From Planctomycetota bacterium (GTDB lineage: Bacteria; Planctomycetota; Planctomycetia; Pirellulales; UBA1268): a stretch of DNA of 64,000 nucleotides. Positions 63,139 to 64,000 of the stretch are shown piece after piece (positions within the stretch are counted from its first letter, which is position 1; every line of letters starts with the position of its first letter). Position numbers and translations under genes: made by a program. The stretch is from positions 186,001 to 250,000 of the forward strand of contig QWOQ01000008.1 in NCBI GenBank assembly GCA_003669585.1. The letters run 5' to 3'. Below the pieces are notes generated by a model, which saw nothing but the letters and a program-made list of their open reading frames with translations, made no database searches and had not been told where the DNA came from.

Positions 63139-64000
63139 GTGGCTGCGTATTTTCTTCGTCGCATTCTGTTCGCCATGCTCACACTTTTTGTGATCACGTG
63201 GATCGTGTACGGACTCACGCGAAACATGCCTGGCACTCCGTTGACCGTTACGCTTGGAGAAACCGACCCCAGCCGCAAGCTCAACCCGGCTGATATTGAA
63301 CGAATGAAGAAGGCTTACGGACTCGATAAGCCGTGGTACGAGGCTTATTGTATCTGGCTGGGAAACGTGGTGCAGGGAGATCTTGGCCGTTCGATTTCGC
63401 GCAAACAGCCCGTGGCCACGCTCATTGGAGAACGCATCGGACCAACGCTTGCACTTTCGGGAGCCGCGCTCTTGCTGACCTGGACGCTGGCGATTCCGCT
63501 GGGTCTTTATGCTTCAGCGCGTAGCGGATCTCCCGATGAACGAGCCGTCGGCCTGCTGCTTTTTGTGCTCTATTCATTTCCAACATTTGTCGCGGCACTT
63601 TTTCTTCAGATTATTTTTGCCGTATGGCTGCGCGGAACGGCCTGGGAACTTCCGCTGTTTGGAATGAGCGGAGACGGTGTCGGCACAGGATGGTGGCACC
63701 GAGTTGCCGATATCGCTCGGCATGCAATTCTGCCGATCACCGTGCAGACCTACGGCGGACTTGCCTGGTACAGTCGATTCATCCATTCGACGATGGAAGA
63801 AGTAGTGCGTCAGGATTATATTCGCACCGCCAGAGCCAAGGGGGCAGGGGAGTACAGGGTGCTCTTTCACCATGCGTTTCGCAATACGCTCATTCCGCTG
63901 GTCACATTGCTGGGCCTCTCGCTGCCTGGCCTGTTGAGCGGATCGGTGATCGTCGAACAAATTTTTACATGGCCCGGGATGGGACGATTGTTTTTTGAAA
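63139..64000 (+). CDS. Oligopeptide ABC transporter permease, DppB-type, partial
   Basis: The frame opens at GTG 63139 and is still open at the window end (about 287 codons). The start AAYFLRRILFAMLTLFVITW and the periplasmic segment LTRNMPGTPLTVTLGETDPS are typical of DppB/OppB. The cytoplasmic coupling loop, EEVVRQDYIRTARAKGAGE, is the conserved EAA motif that docks with the ATPase, followed by HHAFRNTLIPLVTLLGLSLP. It forms the channel with a second permease that should follow beyond the edge, and uses the binding protein encoded just upstream. Confidence 0.93.
   Translation, partial: MAAYFLRRILFAMLTLFVITWIVYGLTRNMPGTPLTVTLGETDPSRKLNPADIERMKKAYGLDKPWYEAYCIWLGNVVQGDLGRSISRKQPVATLIGERIGPTLALSGAALLLTWTLAIPLGLYASARSGSPDERAVGLLLFVLYSFPTFVAALFLQIIFAVWLRGTAWELPLFGMSGDGVGTGWWHRVADIARHAILPITVQTYGGLAWYSRFIHSTMEEVVRQDYIRTARAKGAGEYRVLFHHAFRNTLIPLVTLLGLSLPGLLSGSVIVEQIFTWPGMGRLFFE

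Noticed and set aside
1..64000. CRISPR arrays, rRNA genes, complete insertion sequences
   Set aside because: I looked for regularly spaced repeats, rRNA-like stretches and intact transposases and saw none.

Overview
The window reads as a chromosomal segment of a planctomycete (PVC superphylum). The main evidence is two pairs of DUF1501 plus planctomycete-cytochrome/DUF1549/DUF1553 genes, a DUF1559 prepilin-like gene, a secreted protein with an LEPR-like N-terminal motif, and a DUF4254 protein. Genus and species cannot be told from the sequence alone.

Layout. (1) 1-7100 is a GC-richer block, all on the minus strand apart from two mobile-element remnants. It holds a partial DUF1501 gene, a DUF1549/DUF1553 gene, a secreted parallel beta-helix (GH28-like) gene, and then mobile-element debris: a small HTH-like ORF, a PIF1-like helicase fragment cut at both ends, and a tyrosine integrase pseudogene whose 3' end runs into tRNA-Arg(CCT). 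I read this as an old island integrated at the 3' end of that tRNA gene. (2) 7100-18800 holds lineage-specific genes: a secreted protein, a DUF4254 protein, a minus-strand operon (acyl carrier protein, a ketosynthase-like protein without the active-site cysteine, a FabF-like ketosynthase, a sugar isomerase, an oxidoreductase), a VanZ-like protein, the LEPR-type protein, a TAT-type sugar isomerase and a UDP-glucuronate decarboxylase. (3) 18900-23200 is the second DUF1501 and DUF1549/DUF1553 pair. (4) 23500-54130 is one large plus-strand exopolysaccharide locus. (5) 54150-64000 is mostly housekeeping: a Gfo/Idh/MocA oxidoreductase, a DUF1559 protein, glycerate 2-kinase with an unknown partner, RibBA, and an oligopeptide ABC transporter (binding protein and permease, the permease running off the end).

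The exopolysaccharide locus appears nearly complete. It has a CpsB-type phosphatase, a secreted metallopeptidase, Wza-like export protein, Wzc-like tyrosine kinase, Wzy/ligase-type membrane protein, a CapD/PglF-type 4,6-dehydratase and a NusG paralog. These are followed by a CDP-6-deoxyhexose pathway (cytidylyltransferase, 4,6-dehydratase, 3,5-epimerase-like protein, C-methyltransferase, reductase/epimerase), further methyltransferases, a Wzx flippase, three glycosyltransferases, a sulfotransferase, another polytopic membrane protein and a UDP-glucuronate 4-epimerase. The most striking gene encodes one 838-residue polypeptide that joins a PglC-type initiating sugar-phosphate transferase, a PglD/NeuD-type acyltransferase and a PglE/DegT-type aminotransferase. 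With the PglF-like dehydratase, this would make and load a bacillosamine-like sugar onto the lipid carrier. The inferred product is a sulfated, methyl-branched polysaccharide started by a bacillosamine-type sugar. Many junctions in the locus are 4-base ATGA stop/start overlaps, which suggests coupled translation.
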